Assembly: GCA_046292345.1 (NCBI GenBank)
Contig: JBKBRC010000001.1
Span: forward strand, 62,001-126,000
DNA: 64,000 nt
Source: JBKBRC01 sp046292345
Lineage (GTDB): Bacteria > Bacteroidota > Rhodothermia > Rhodothermales > Rubricoccaceae
Direction of reading: 5' to 3'
Shown here: one piece after another, positions 8,726 through 17,581 of the stretch
Numbering within the stretch: the stretch's first letter is position 1
How the letters are laid out: each line of letters begins with the position of its first letter
Position numbers and translations under genes: made by a program
Notes under the pieces: model-generated
What the model saw: the letters and a program-made list of their open reading frames with translations, nothing else
What the model was told of the DNA's origin: nothing
The model's database searches: none

Positions 8726-8992
8726 ATGGCACACAAAAAAGGCGTAGGCTCGTCGAAGAACGGCCGCGACTCCAACCCCAAGATGCTCGGCGTGAAGGCC
8801 TTCGGCGGCACCGTCGTCCCGGCCGGCTCCATCCTCGTCCGTCAGCGCGGCACGCGCTTCCACCCCGGCACCAACGTCGGGCGTGGCAATGACGACACGC
8901 TCTTCGCCACCGCGACCGGCCGCGTGCGCTTCGCCGTCGGCCGGGCCGGGCGCAAGTTTGTGCACGTGGACGCCGAGACGGCCGAGGGCTGA
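8726..8992 (+). CDS. rpmA: 50S ribosomal protein L27
   Basis: 88 aa. N-terminus MAHKKGVGSSKNGRDS is the tail that reaches the peptidyl transferase centre; it needs no processing because Ala-2 follows Met directly. The core LGVKAFGGTVVPAGSILVRQ and RGTRFHPGTNVGRG is canonical. The C-terminus AGRKFVHVDAETAEG completes the protein. It follows rplU and probably shares its transcript. Confidence 0.99.
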   Translation: MAHKKGVGSSKNGRDSNPKMLGVKAFGGTVVPAGSILVRQRGTRFHPGTNVGRGNDDTLFATATGRVRFAVGRAGRKFVHVDAETAEG

Positions 8993-9020
8993 ACCCCGCC
9001 GCCCTGCCGCGTGTATCCTT

Positions 9021-9050
9021 GCGGGCGCTCGTCTCCGGACGGGCGCCCGC
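9021..9050 (+). terminator. Strong hairpin after rpmA
   Basis: A 13-bp stem (one G-T wobble) with a 4-nt TCCG loop lies 29 bp after the rpmA stop. The bases after the stem (ttcgcgttccc) have only a weak T-run, so it may be a terminator or an attenuator for the next gene. Confidence 0.4.
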
Positions 9051-9070
9051 TTCGCGTTCCCTCCCGCGCC

Positions 9071-10315
9071 ATGGCCGCTCCGCTGCTCGACCTTCGCCAC
9101 CGCTACGTCCACCCCGCCCCGCCGGCGGTCGAGCTGCGCGCGTTCACGCACGGGCTCATGCCGCGCACCGTGCCGGCCATGCTCGCGGCCTTCGCCGGCG
9201 ACTGGGCCGCGCGCGGCGTCGACGCCTGGAACGCCGTCCCGGACCACTGGGGCACGGGCGCCCCGACAGGCTGGTGGGGCCTCCCCGAGCACCTCGGCGA
9301 CCACTTCATCGCGCCCCTCCTGGGTGCTCCCGCCGGCACGTGCATCCACCAGCCCAACGTGCACTGGACCGTGCAGGCGCTCCTCTCGGCCGACGCGCCG
9401 TTCGCCGGCGGCCGGGACGAGATCGTGCTCACCGAGGCCGAGTTCCCGTCCGTGCGCCACTCGGCGCGGCAGTGGGCGGCGCTGCGCGGGCTGCGCGTGA
9501 CCGAACTGCCCCCCGGTCCGGACGGCTTCCTCGACGCCGGCGCCCTCCACGACGCCATCTCGGAGCGTACGGCCTGGGTCTTCGTCAGCCATGTCGGCTT
9601 CACGACCGGCGAGAAGGTGCCGGGCGACGTGCTGCGCGCCCTCGCCGCGCGCGCGCGCGACGCCGGTGCGCACTTCGCCCTCGACGGCTACCACGCGACG
9701 GCCACCGGGCCCATCGACGCGCCAGCGCTCGGGGCGGACGTCTACTTCGGCGGGCTGCTCAAGGAGGGCTCGGGCTCGTCGGGCAACGCCTACCTCTACG
9801 TTCGCCCCGGCCTCGATCTGGTGCCACGCCTCTCCGGCTGGTTCGCCGACGCCGAACCGTTCGGCTTCCACGGGGCCCCGCGGCCGCACCCCGACGTGCG
9901 CCGGCGCTTCCTGGCCGGCACGACGGCCATCGCCTCGCTCTACCACGCCGTCGAGGGCGTGCGCATCCTGCTCGAGGCGGGCCTGGAGGCCGTGCGCGCA
10001 GACTCGCTCGCCAAGACCGCGCGTGCCATCGCGCGTGCCGAGGCGGCCGGGCTCGCCCTCCGCTCGCCACGCGAGGCGGCGCGCCGCAGCGCGATGGTCA
10101 TCCTCGAGGTGCCCCACGCCGACCGCCTGAGCGCCTACCTCAAGACCGAGCACGTGTTCACAGACAGCCGCCAGGGCCGCTTCCTCCGCCTCGCGCCGTT
10201 CGTCTGGAACACCGCCGACGACGTAGACCGCGCCTTCGACGTGGTTGCGCACGCGCTCCGCACGGACGCACACCTGCGCGAGCAGTTGCCCGCCGAGGGC
10301 GGCCCGGTTACGTAA
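9071..10315 (+). CDS. Kynureninase-like PLP-dependent enzyme (aminotransferase class V fold)
   Basis: 414 aa. ATG 9071 follows the hairpin and gives a normal N-terminus. The sequence resembles kynureninase: VFVSHVGFTTGEKVP, ALDGYHATATGPIDAP, and YFGGLLKEGSGSSGNAYLYV with a likely PLP-binding Lys, then RLSGWFADAEPF and a C-terminal domain with HAVEGVRILLEAGLEAVR. Kynureninase would cleave L-kynurenine to anthranilate and Ala. The canonical kynureninase Lys context (SYKYLN) is not conserved, so substrate may differ. No other kynurenine-pathway gene lies nearby. Possible alternatives are other class V desulfurase/lyase families. Confidence 0.75.
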   Translation: MAAPLLDLRHRYVHPAPPAVELRAFTHGLMPRTVPAMLAAFAGDWAARGVDAWNAVPDHWGTGAPTGWWGLPEHLGDHFIAPLLGAPAGTCIHQPNVHWTVQALLSADAPFAGGRDEIVLTEAEFPSVRHSARQWAALRGLRVTELPPGPDGFLDAGALHDAISERTAWVFVSHVGFTTGEKVPGDVLRALAARARDAGAHFALDGYHATATGPIDAPALGADVYFGGLLKEGSGSSGNAYLYVRPGLDLVPRLSGWFADAEPFGFHGAPRPHPDVRRRFLAGTTAIASLYHAVEGVRILLEAGLEAVRADSLAKTARAIARAEAAGLALRSPREAARRSAMVILEVPHADRLSAYLKTEHVFTDSRQGRFLRLAPFVWNTADDVDRAFDVVAHALRTDAHLREQLPAEGGPVT

Positions 10316-10503
10316 GCCGCCGGGCCCGGACGGCGGTCCCGGGCTTGCCCGTTTCTACCGGCGCAGTTACCAATCTGTACCGGGCACGCAGTCCGATTTA
10401 AGTCCGCGCCCGGAAGGGACGGGGGCGGCAGGCCCGCCCCGCCGGGCACAAGTGCTTTCCCGAAAAGGAGCCTGTTGGGGGTCGTCGTCCGGCCTGCACG
10501 GCG

Positions 10504-10531
10504 TGGCCGGCGCCGGCCGCGGCGCCGGCCA
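10504..10531. other. Perfect 12-bp inverted repeat with 4-nt loop
   Basis: TGGCCGGCGCCG, loop gccg, then its exact reverse complement. It lies in the 271-nt gap between the kynureninase-like gene and the next small gene. The rest of the gap has no open frame I trust. No T-run follows, so it may be an attenuator or a transcript-stabilising hairpin. Confidence 0.5.
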
Positions 10532-10586
10532 TAGTGTGGCACACGGATCGCAGAGGACCGCGACGCCTCCCAGCCGCTCGCTTCCG

Positions 10587-10772
10587 ATGTCGTTCTGGAC
10601 CCTCCGTCTGCTCTGCGCCGCCGCCGCGCTCGGCCTCGCCGGCCGCGTCCCAGCCGAGCACGTGCTGCCGCTCGCGCTCGCATGCGCCGCCGCAGCCGTG
10701 GCCGTCCTTGCCGCGCGGGAGTGGGCCGCGCGCCGGGCCCCCGGCGCTCCCCTTCCCCCTACTCTCGCCTGA
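10587..10772 (+). CDS. Small membrane protein upstream of a sigma factor (61 aa)
   Basis: ATG 10587, 61 aa. Two hydrophobic segments (about residues 3-19 and 27-45, the latter rich in Ala/Leu) with an Arg-rich end (REWAARRAPG). No family recognised. Stop is ten bases before the start of the FliA-type sigma factor, so both are probably translated from one transcript. Its position beside a sigma factor makes a role in that regulon possible, but there is no direct evidence. Confidence 0.5.
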   Translation: MSFWTLRLLCAAAALGLAGRVPAEHVLPLALACAAAAVAVLAAREWAARRAPGAPLPPTLA

Positions 10773-10782
10773 CGCGCTCCCG

Positions 10783-11538
10783 ATGACGACCAACCTGCAG
10801 CTCGCCGTCGAGCGCTACGTGGCCGAGCCGACCGAAGAGTACGGCCGCGCCGTCGCCGTGGCCGCGCTCCCGCTCGTGCGGTCCATGACGCGCCGCGTCG
10901 TCCTCCCAGACCACCCGCTGGCCACCTACCGCGACCTCGAGCACGCCGGCATGCTCGGCATGCTCCAGGCCCTGCAGGGCTACGACCCCTCGCGCGGCAC
11001 CGTCTTCGCCTCGTTCGCCTACGGGCGCATCCGCGGTGCACTCGTGGACTTCCTGCGCACCATCGACACGCTCAGCCGCGACCGCCGGCGCCGCGTCGCC
11101 GAGGCCTCGCGCGCGGCCGAGCAGCTGCAGCAGGAGTTCGGCGCCGAGCCGCACGCCGAGCAGGTCGCGCGCCGCCTCGGCATCACCGTTGCCGAGTACG
11201 ACCGCCTCCGCACCGACGCGCAGCAGCGCTTCGCGCTTTCCCTCTCCGACACCGGCGCCGACGACCGCCCGGTCCCACTCGAGACCATCCCCGCGCCCGA
11301 CGAGGAGGCTGCCGACGCCGAGCTCGAGCGCCGCTCGCTCTACGACTACGTCGACACCCTCCTGGCGCGCCTGCCCGAGCGCGAGCAGCGCATCGTGTCG
11401 CTCTACTTCCACGAGGGCTGGACGCTCCGCGAGATCGCCGCCGATCTCCACCTCACCGAGGCCCGTATCTCGCAGATCCTCTCCAAGACGCTGCGCACCC
11501 TCCGCACCCACCTGCAGGTCAGCCGCGTCGCCGCCTGA
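10783..11538 (+). CDS. RNA polymerase sigma factor, FliA/WhiG (group 3 sigma-70) type
   Basis: 251 aa. Region 2 reads YRDLEHAGMLGMLQALQGYDPSRGTVFASFAYGRIRGALVDFLR (positions about 45-90), with the -10 recognition part. Region 3 follows (SRAAEQLQQEFG...QVARRLGITVAEYDRL), and region 4 ends with LPEREQRIVSLYFHEGWTLREIAADL and EARISQILSK, the -35 binding helix-turn-helix. The arrangement and short length match FliA/WhiG. In most bacteria FliA serves flagella; none are in the window and in gliding Bacteroidota relatives the role differs. Start chosen 10 bp after the small membrane gene. Confidence 0.9.
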   Translation: MTTNLQLAVERYVAEPTEEYGRAVAVAALPLVRSMTRRVVLPDHPLATYRDLEHAGMLGMLQALQGYDPSRGTVFASFAYGRIRGALVDFLRTIDTLSRDRRRRVAEASRAAEQLQQEFGAEPHAEQVARRLGITVAEYDRLRTDAQQRFALSLSDTGADDRPVPLETIPAPDEEAADAELERRSLYDYVDTLLARLPEREQRIVSLYFHEGWTLREIAADLHLTEARISQILSKTLRTLRTHLQVSRVAA

Positions 11539-12038
11539 GGCGTCGCCTGACCGCACCGAGTCTCCTGAGGGAGAGAGGGAAGACCGCCGGGGTCTGGGCC
11601 GCCGTGCCCGGCCCCGGCGCGTCGTTGTAAGCAGCGCGCTGTGGGCGATGAGCAGCGCTACGCGCAGCGCGCCTCCGGAGGCGGGATGAGCCGCCCTGTC
11701 GTCCGGCCGGGCGACGCGCCCTCGCGAGCCCGGTAGGGGGTGCTTCTCACGCACGAGGGCCCCTCCGGTGCGCGTTGTCGCTCCGACCGGTACCCCGGGA
11801 CGCGGCTCCTGCGCGCGGTCCCTCCTGCGAGGCGACCCTGCGAAGGCACGGGCCCGCGGCACCCTTTCCCGCGAAATTTGCCCCGGAGCCCGCCCGAACG
11901 CAGGGTATATTCCGGAGTTCCGGGCCGGCTCCCGTGGAAGGGCGCCGGCCCGGCGTGCCTGAGGGCAACCGCCGGAGCGCGGTCCTCCCCCTCCCTATCC
12001 CACACGACAGACAGGCCCGCACAGCGGGAACGTGCACT
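11539..12038. other. 500-bp gene-free region before the ppiD-like gene
   Basis: Open frames here are shadows with atypical composition. A TATATTCC box (11906-11913) lies 126 bp before the ppiD-like start and 25 bp after an ATTTG at 11876-11880, so a promoter is possible. No RNA gene or strong terminator was seen. Confidence 0.4.
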
Positions 12039-14108
12039 ATGGGTGTAATGACCAAGATGCGGGAGAAGACGGGCGCCGTCATCGGCGTGCTCGTCTTCGC
12101 CTTTGGCGGCCTCTGGGTGCTGCAGGACTCGGGCGCCTTCGATGCCATCGGCCAGGGCCAGTCGCGCACCGTCGCCCGCGTCAACGGCGATACCGTGGAC
12201 TACGAGCTCTACCAGCAGGCCGTCGAGCAGCGCGTGCAGCTCTACCAGCAGCAGGGCATCGAGATCACGCCGGCCGTCCAGGCCCAGATCGAGAACGAGG
12301 TCTTCGACGCGCTCGTGGACAACGCGCTGCGCGAGCGGGAGATGGAGCGTCTCGGCGTGCAGGTCTCCGACGCCGAGGTGGTCGAGCTCATCACGGGCGA
12401 GAACCCGCACCCCTTCATCCGCCAGATCTTCGCCGACGGCCGCGGCGGCGTCGACCGCACGGCGCTCAACGAGGCCATCAACAACCGCGAGCTCGCGCCG
12501 CAGCTGCGCGCGCTCGAGGAGCAGATCCGCCAGAGCCGCCGCCAGGAGAAGCTCGACGCGCTCATCCAGGCTACCGCGCGCGTCTCCGAGCTCGAGGTCC
12601 GCGAGGAGTTCGCGCGCCGCAACCGCCGCGCCGGCGCCCAGGTCGTCGCCCTCCGCTACGCCGACGTGCCGGACGCGGACGTACAGGTCTCCGATGCCGA
12701 GTTGCAGCGTTTCTACCGCGACAACCGCAGCCGCTTCGAGCGTCCGCGCACCTACGTAGCCGAGTTCGTCTCCTTTCCGAAGATCCCCTCGGCGCGCGAC
12801 TCGGCGCTTGCGCGCGACGAGCTGACGCGCCTGCGCGCGGGCTTTGCCGCGGCTGAGGACCCGGGGCGCTTCGCTTCCGACAACTCGTTCGGGGAGACGA
12901 TCACGCCCGCCTTCACGCCCGCTGCCGAGTTGCCGCCCGCGCTCGCTACGGCTGTCTATGCCGACCCCACACCGGGCCGCGTCGTCGGGCCGCTCGCCGC
13001 CGGCGACCGCGTCTTCCTGACACGCATCACGGGCGTGCGCACCACCGAGAGCCCGGTCGCCAACGCGCGCCACATCCTCTTCCCGACTGACCAGCGGGCG
13101 GCGGCCGAGCAGACGCTCGCGCGCCTGCGCGCCGGCGAGCTCGACTTCGCCACGGCCGCGCGCGGCCTCTCGCAGGACCCCGGCAGCGCCCAGCGCGGCG
13201 GCGACCTCGGCTGGTTCGGGCGCGGGCAGATGGTGGCGCCGTTCGAGGCGGCCGTCTTCGGCGCCGCGCCGGGACAGCTCGTCGGACCGGTCGAGACGCA
13301 GTTCGGGTGGCACGTCATTCAGGTCGTGGCGCGCACCAACCAGGAGGCCGAGCTCGTCTCTATCAGCCGCCCGCTCGCCGGCTCGTTCGCCGAGGTGCGC
13401 GAGCGCGCCGATGAGTTCCAGTTCTTCACGACCGAGGAGGGTCGCTCCTTCCGTGAGGCCGCGCAGGCGCAGAACCTGGAGGTGACGCAGATCCAGGTGC
13501 AGGCGGACCAGAACTTCATCCCCGGCCTGCAGGTCGGGCGGGAGGTGTTCCGCTTCTTCGAGCGCAGCCGCCGCGGCGCCATCTCGGAGCCCTTCGACGC
13601 CGGCGACCGCTTCGTCGTGATGCACCTGATCGAGACGCAGCCCGCGGGCGTCCGCCCGTTCGAGGACGTGCGCGGCGAGGTCGAGGCCGAGGTGCTGACG
13701 CAGAAGAAGCGCGAGCGGCAGGCGCAGCGCCTGCGCGAGGCGCTCTCGCAGGCCGGGGGTAACCTCGAGGCGCTCGCGCGCGCCGTCGGCACGACGGTGC
13801 AGACGGTCGACAACCTCACGCTCGCCTCGCCCATGACGACCGGCTTCGGCCGCGAGCCGCGCCTGGTGGGCACGGCGTTCGGCCTGCCGCAGGGCCGCAC
13901 GAGCGGCGTCGTCGAAGGCGAGAACGCAGCCTTCGTCGTGCGCACCACGCTGCTCGAGGGTGCCACGGCCGAGCAGATGACGGCCGAGCAGCGCGAGAGC
14001 ATCCGCTCGCAGCTGCTCCAGCGCAAGCGCCAGCAGGTGCTCCAGCAGTGGCAGCGCGCCCTGCGCGAGAACGCCGAGGTGGAGGACTTCCGGACGCGCT
14101 TCCTCTGA
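12039..14108 (+). CDS. PpiD-like membrane-anchored periplasmic folding chaperone with PPIC domain
   Basis: 689 aa. MGVMTKMREKTG is followed by one transmembrane anchor (VIGVLVFAFGGLWVL, about residues 14-30), then a periplasmic domain with the SurA/PpiD N-terminal chaperone fold (ARVNGDTVDYELYQQAVEQR) and a PPIC parvulin domain (ARHILFPTDQR to WHVIQVV, about 345-435; motif GGDLGWFGRGQMVAPFE). PpiD assists folding of outer-membrane and secreted proteins. ATG 12039 is the first start that keeps the anchor and the MGVM(T/E)KMR pattern often seen; ATG 12048 is a close alternative. The gene is followed by a strong hairpin terminator. Confidence 0.9.
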   Translation: MGVMTKMREKTGAVIGVLVFAFGGLWVLQDSGAFDAIGQGQSRTVARVNGDTVDYELYQQAVEQRVQLYQQQGIEITPAVQAQIENEVFDALVDNALREREMERLGVQVSDAEVVELITGENPHPFIRQIFADGRGGVDRTALNEAINNRELAPQLRALEEQIRQSRRQEKLDALIQATARVSELEVREEFARRNRRAGAQVVALRYADVPDADVQVSDAELQRFYRDNRSRFERPRTYVAEFVSFPKIPSARDSALARDELTRLRAGFAAAEDPGRFASDNSFGETITPAFTPAAELPPALATAVYADPTPGRVVGPLAAGDRVFLTRITGVRTTESPVANARHILFPTDQRAAAEQTLARLRAGELDFATAARGLSQDPGSAQRGGDLGWFGRGQMVAPFEAAVFGAAPGQLVGPVETQFGWHVIQVVARTNQEAELVSISRPLAGSFAEVRERADEFQFFTTEEGRSFREAAQAQNLEVTQIQVQADQNFIPGLQVGREVFRFFERSRRGAISEPFDAGDRFVVMHLIETQPAGVRPFEDVRGEVEAEVLTQKKRERQAQRLREALSQAGGNLEALARAVGTTVQTVDNLTLASPMTTGFGREPRLVGTAFGLPQGRTSGVVEGENAAFVVRTTLLEGATAEQMTAEQRESIRSQLLQRKRQQVLQQWQRALRENAEVEDFRTRFL

Positions 14109-14142
14109 GAGCGGCCTTCCGGACCGACGCACACCCGCGCTG

Positions 14143-14175
14143 CGCGCCGCCCGTCCGCAGGGGACGGGCGGCGCG
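14143..14175 (+). terminator. Hairpin terminator after the ppiD-like gene
   Basis: Perfect 14-bp stem (cgcgccgcccgtcc with ggacgggcggcgcg) and 5-nt loop, 34 bp after the stop. Only a weak T-rich tail follows. Confidence 0.55.
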
Positions 14176-14382
14176 TGCCGTTCTGCCACAGCGCGCCTGC
14201 GAAGCCTGCGTGAGCGCACTGCCAAGAGTAGAGGAAGGAATTGCCTGCCACGGAACGCAAGGGAGACACGAACGTGCACAGGCGCCGGCTGCGGCGGCTC
14301 TCGCCGCGCCGGCCCTCTCCCTCCGCGCCGGCGTGCGCGTCCAGACAGGACTCTGCACCGGCCCTTCTCAGACTGCAAAGCC

Positions 14383-14868
14383 ATGCGTACTCTTCTACTC
14401 CTCGGCGCGGCGCTGCTCGTGGCCACCCCTGCCCTCGCGCAGGTCAACGTCGTCGTCTCGCCCGTCAGCGCGCAGCGCGGCCAGATCGAGCTCTCGGGCT
14501 CTGCGGCCTTCACCTCGTCCGACGGCAGCACCTCGTTCACCATCTCCCCCTCGATCGGCTACTTCGTGACCAACTCGGTCCAAGCGGGCCTGGAGACGAT
14601 CTACGTCAACATCTCCGGCGCGGACGGCAACGGCTCGCTCGGTCCGTTTCTGGCCTACCACTTCGGCACGCCCATCGACCGCGTGCGGCCGTTCGTGCAG
14701 GCCCAGGCGGGGATTGGCCTCTCGAGCGACGCTTCGTTCGGCGTGACCGGCTCGGCCGGCGTGAAGTACTTCTTCCTGCCCGGCGGCGCCCTCCGCGGCC
14801 AGGCGTTCGTCTCGACGGGCAACGAGACCACGTTCGGCGCGCTCGGCGGCGTCTCGATCTTCTTCTGA
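14383..14868 (+). CDS. Small outer-membrane beta-barrel protein
   Basis: 161 aa. Signal peptide MRTLLLLGAALLVATPALAQ with an AxA cleavage site. The mature part alternates polar and hydrophobic residues (SPSIGYFVTNSVQAGLETIY, AGIGLSSDASFGVTGSAGVKYFF) and ends in Phe (GGVSIFF), the usual BAM recognition signal of barrel proteins. Length suits an 8-stranded OmpW/OmpX-size barrel. It stands alone between two terminators; role unknown. Confidence 0.8.
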   Translation: MRTLLLLGAALLVATPALAQVNVVVSPVSAQRGQIELSGSAAFTSSDGSTSFTISPSIGYFVTNSVQAGLETIYVNISGADGNGSLGPFLAYHFGTPIDRVRPFVQAQAGIGLSSDASFGVTGSAGVKYFFLPGGALRGQAFVSTGNETTFGALGGVSIFF

Positions 14869-14930
14869 CCGCGACTTTCTTCCGCGGCCTTCGTACCTGC
14901 CAGCCCCCCTGCCGGGGCCGTGCAGACGTA

Positions 14931-14964
14931 GCGCCCCGCCAGGGGAATCTGGCGGGGCGCTTTT
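14931..14964 (+). terminator. Rho-independent terminator of the beta-barrel gene
   Basis: Perfect 12-bp stem gcgccccgccag/ctggcggggcgc, 6-nt loop, then tttt. Downstream of 14868 and upstream of the end of the convergent copA gene. Confidence 0.9.
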
Positions 14965-15004
14965 CATTCTGCCTCCGCTCCCGCCCGGCCTCGTCGCCCG
15001 GGCG

Positions 15005-17521
15005 CTACGCGGCTCGGAAGCGGCGCAGGCGAAGCGCGTTGCCCAGCACAAACACCGATGAGAGCGCCATCGCGCCTGCGGCGAGGGCGGGCGAGAGCAG
15101 CAGCCCGAACGCCGGGAAGAGCACGCCGGCCGCGACGGGGATCAGGAGCGTGTTGTAGGCGAACGCCCAGAACAGGTTCTGCCTGACGTTGCGCAGCGTC
15201 GCCTGCGAGAGCCGCCGCGCCACCACGAGCGCCGTAAGGTCACCGCGAAGCAGCACCACGTCGGCGGCCTCGATGGCCACGTCGGTGCCCGAGCCGATGG
15301 CCACGCCGACATCGGCGGCGGCGAGCGCAGGCGCGTCGTTGAGGCCGTCCCCTACGAAGGCCACCCGGGCACCGTCGGTGCGGAGGCGCTGCACGGTCTC
15401 GGCCTTGTCGGCCGGAAGCGTCTCGGCGTGCACGTCGTCGAGCCCGAGGCGGCGCGCGACGGCCTCGGCAGTTGCACGCCCGTCGCCGGTGATCATGGCC
15501 AGGCGTGCGCCCTGCCGGCGGAGCGCCGCGAGCGCGGCCGGTGTGGACGCCCGGACGGGGTCCTCTACGGCCAGCAGCGCTGCCACGCGGCCGTCCACGG
15601 CGACGAAAAGGACCGTCTTGCCGAGCGTGGCCAGGCGCTCGGCTTCGGCGGCGAGCGCGGCGACGGCAGCGCCCTGCTCGGCCATCCAGCGCGCCGAGCC
15701 GGCTGCGACGACGCGCCCACCCACGCGCGCCTGCACGCCGCGCCCCGGCACCGCCTCGACGGCTTCGGGCTCCGGCACGGACAGGCCGCGCTCCTCGGCC
15801 GCCTCCACGACGGCGCGCGCGATGGGGTGCTCGCTCGCCCGCTCGGCGGCAGCGGCCAGCGCGAGCGCCGCGTCGGCCCCCCAGCCCTCGGCCGGCACCA
15901 GGTCGGTCAGACGCGGACGGCCCTCGGTGAGCGTGCCCGTCTTGTCGAGCGCGATCACGTCGGCCTCGCCGAGCGTTTGCAGCGCCTCGCCACGGCGGAA
16001 GAGCACCCCTGCCTCGGCCCCGCGCCCGGTCCCGACGAGGACGGAGACAGGCGTGGCCAGCCCCATCGCACACGGGCACGCGATGATGAGCACGCTTACG
16101 GCCGCCACGAGCGCAAACGGCAGCGCCGGCTCCGGTCCGAGGACCAGCCAGGCCGCAAACGTGACGGCCGCCACGACGAGCACGGCCGGCACGAAGACCG
16201 CCACGACGCGGTCGGCGAGCGCCTGGATGGGCGGGCGCGAAGCCTGCGCCGCCTCGACGAGCCGGACGATCTGCGCCAGGAGCGTCTCGGCGCCCACGCG
16301 CCCGACGCGCACGACGAGCGCCCCGGCTCCGTTGACGGTCCCGCCGATGGTCTCGTCGCCTGGCCCCTTCTCGACCGGCACCGGCTCACCCGTCACGAGC
16401 GCCTCGTCCACGAACGAGCGCCCCTCGAGGACGACGCCGTCCACGGGGATCTTCTCGCCCGGCCGCACGCGCACCCGGTCACCGACGCGGACCGCCTCGA
16501 GCGGGACCTCGGCCTCGGCGCCGTCCGGCCCGAGCACGCGCGCGCTCGGCGCGCGCAGGTCCAGCAGTGCCCGCACGGCCTCAGACGTACGACCCTTCGC
16601 GCGCGCCTCGATCCACTTGCCTACCAGCACGAGCGTGATGATGACCGCCGCGGCCTCGTAGTAGACGTGCGCCGCCCCGGGCGGGAGCACCCCGGGTGCG
16701 AACGTGGCCACGACCGAGTAGCCGTAGGCGGCCGTCGTGCCGAGCGCGACGAGCGTGTTCATGTCGGGCGAGAGCGCCCGGGCAGCCTTCCAGCCGCGCA
16801 CGTAGAACGCCCGCCCCGGCCCGAACTGCACCGCCGTGGCAAGCGCGAAGCCGACGAGGCGGAGCGTCTGCATGGGCACGAGCGCGTGCACGAGGTCCAT
16901 CCCGCCCGGCACGAGCATGGGCACCATCTCGAGCACGAAGAGCGGCGCCGTGAGCAGCGCGGCCAGGAGCGTCCGCCGGCCGAGCGCGCGGAGCGCCGCC
17001 TCGCGCGCGGCCTTCTCGGCCTCGGCCGGGTCCGCCCCCGGCACGGCCGTCTCGAGGACGTCGTAGCCCGCCGCGCGCACGGCCTCGGCGAGCGCCTCGC
17101 GCGAGAGGGCACCGGCCGGCCCGACGACGCGCGCGCGCTCGGTCGCCAGGTTGACCGTCGCCTCGGCCACGCCCGGCACGCGCGCCAGCGCCCGCTCGAC
17201 GCGCCCCACGCACGCCGCGCACGTCATGCCCTCGATCCCCAGCTCGACGGCCTCGGTCCGGACGTCGTAGCCCGCCGCACGCACGGCCGCCGCGAGCGCG
17301 AGCGGAGACGTCTCGGCCGGGTCGAAGCGGACCGTCGCGCGCTCGGTCGCCAGGTTGACCGTCGCCTCGGCCACGCCCGGCACGCGCGCCAGCGCCCGCT
17401 CGACGCGCCCCACGCACGCCGCGCACGTCATGCCCTCCACGGCCAGCGTGGCCTCGGCCAGCGTGGTCTCGCTGGCCGAGGCCGCTGCCTCGCGGGCGGG
17501 TACGTCGGCGGCAGGAGGCAT
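15005..17521 (-). CDS. copA: Copper-exporting P1B-type ATPase with two HMA domains
   Basis: 838 aa. Exports Cu(I) from the cytoplasm. Two N-terminal metal-binding domains each carry GMTCAAC (Cys-X-X-Cys, residues about 31-36 and 99-104). Eight transmembrane helices follow, with the CPC copper-translocation motif in LIIACPCAMGLATP. Other signatures are TGEP (actuator domain), DKTGTLTEG (phosphorylated Asp), SEHPIA, GDGLNDAP. The two HMA domains contain a 101-bp stretch identical at DNA level (17133-17233 and 17337-17437). It is the last gene of the copper operon. Expected to be induced by copper through the divergent two-component system. Confidence 0.98.
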   Translation of the reverse strand: MPPAADVPAREAAASASETTLAEATLAVEGMTCAACVGRVERALARVPGVAEATVNLATERATVRFDPAETSPLALAAAVRAAGYDVRTEAVELGIEGMTCAACVGRVERALARVPGVAEATVNLATERARVVGPAGALSREALAEAVRAAGYDVLETAVPGADPAEAEKAAREAALRALGRRTLLAALLTAPLFVLEMVPMLVPGGMDLVHALVPMQTLRLVGFALATAVQFGPGRAFYVRGWKAARALSPDMNTLVALGTTAAYGYSVVATFAPGVLPPGAAHVYYEAAAVIITLVLVGKWIEARAKGRTSEAVRALLDLRAPSARVLGPDGAEAEVPLEAVRVGDRVRVRPGEKIPVDGVVLEGRSFVDEALVTGEPVPVEKGPGDETIGGTVNGAGALVVRVGRVGAETLLAQIVRLVEAAQASRPPIQALADRVVAVFVPAVLVVAAVTFAAWLVLGPEPALPFALVAAVSVLIIACPCAMGLATPVSVLVGTGRGAEAGVLFRRGEALQTLGEADVIALDKTGTLTEGRPRLTDLVPAEGWGADAALALAAAAERASEHPIARAVVEAAEERGLSVPEPEAVEAVPGRGVQARVGGRVVAAGSARWMAEQGAAVAALAAEAERLATLGKTVLFVAVDGRVAALLAVEDPVRASTPAALAALRRQGARLAMITGDGRATAEAVARRLGLDDVHAETLPADKAETVQRLRTDGARVAFVGDGLNDAPALAAADVGVAIGSGTDVAIEAADVVLLRGDLTALVVARRLSQATLRNVRQNLFWAFAYNTLLIPVAAGVLFPAFGLLLSPALAAGAMALSSVFVLGNALRLRRFRAA
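17133..17437 (-). repeat. 101-bp exact direct repeat encoding the HMA1/HMA2 cores
   Basis: 17133-17233 and 17337-17437 are identical with period 204 bp. Both code for the copper-binding half of an HMA domain. Confidence 0.95.
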
Positions 17522-17581
17522 CGGGTCTGGGCCGCAGCGGTGCGGGTCGTACCGGTCGAATCTAGATCGGGATGCAGGGCC

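Noticed and set aside
10316..10586. Possible riboswitch in the 271-bp gap
   Set aside because: Hairpins are present but no known aptamer core could be recognised by eye.
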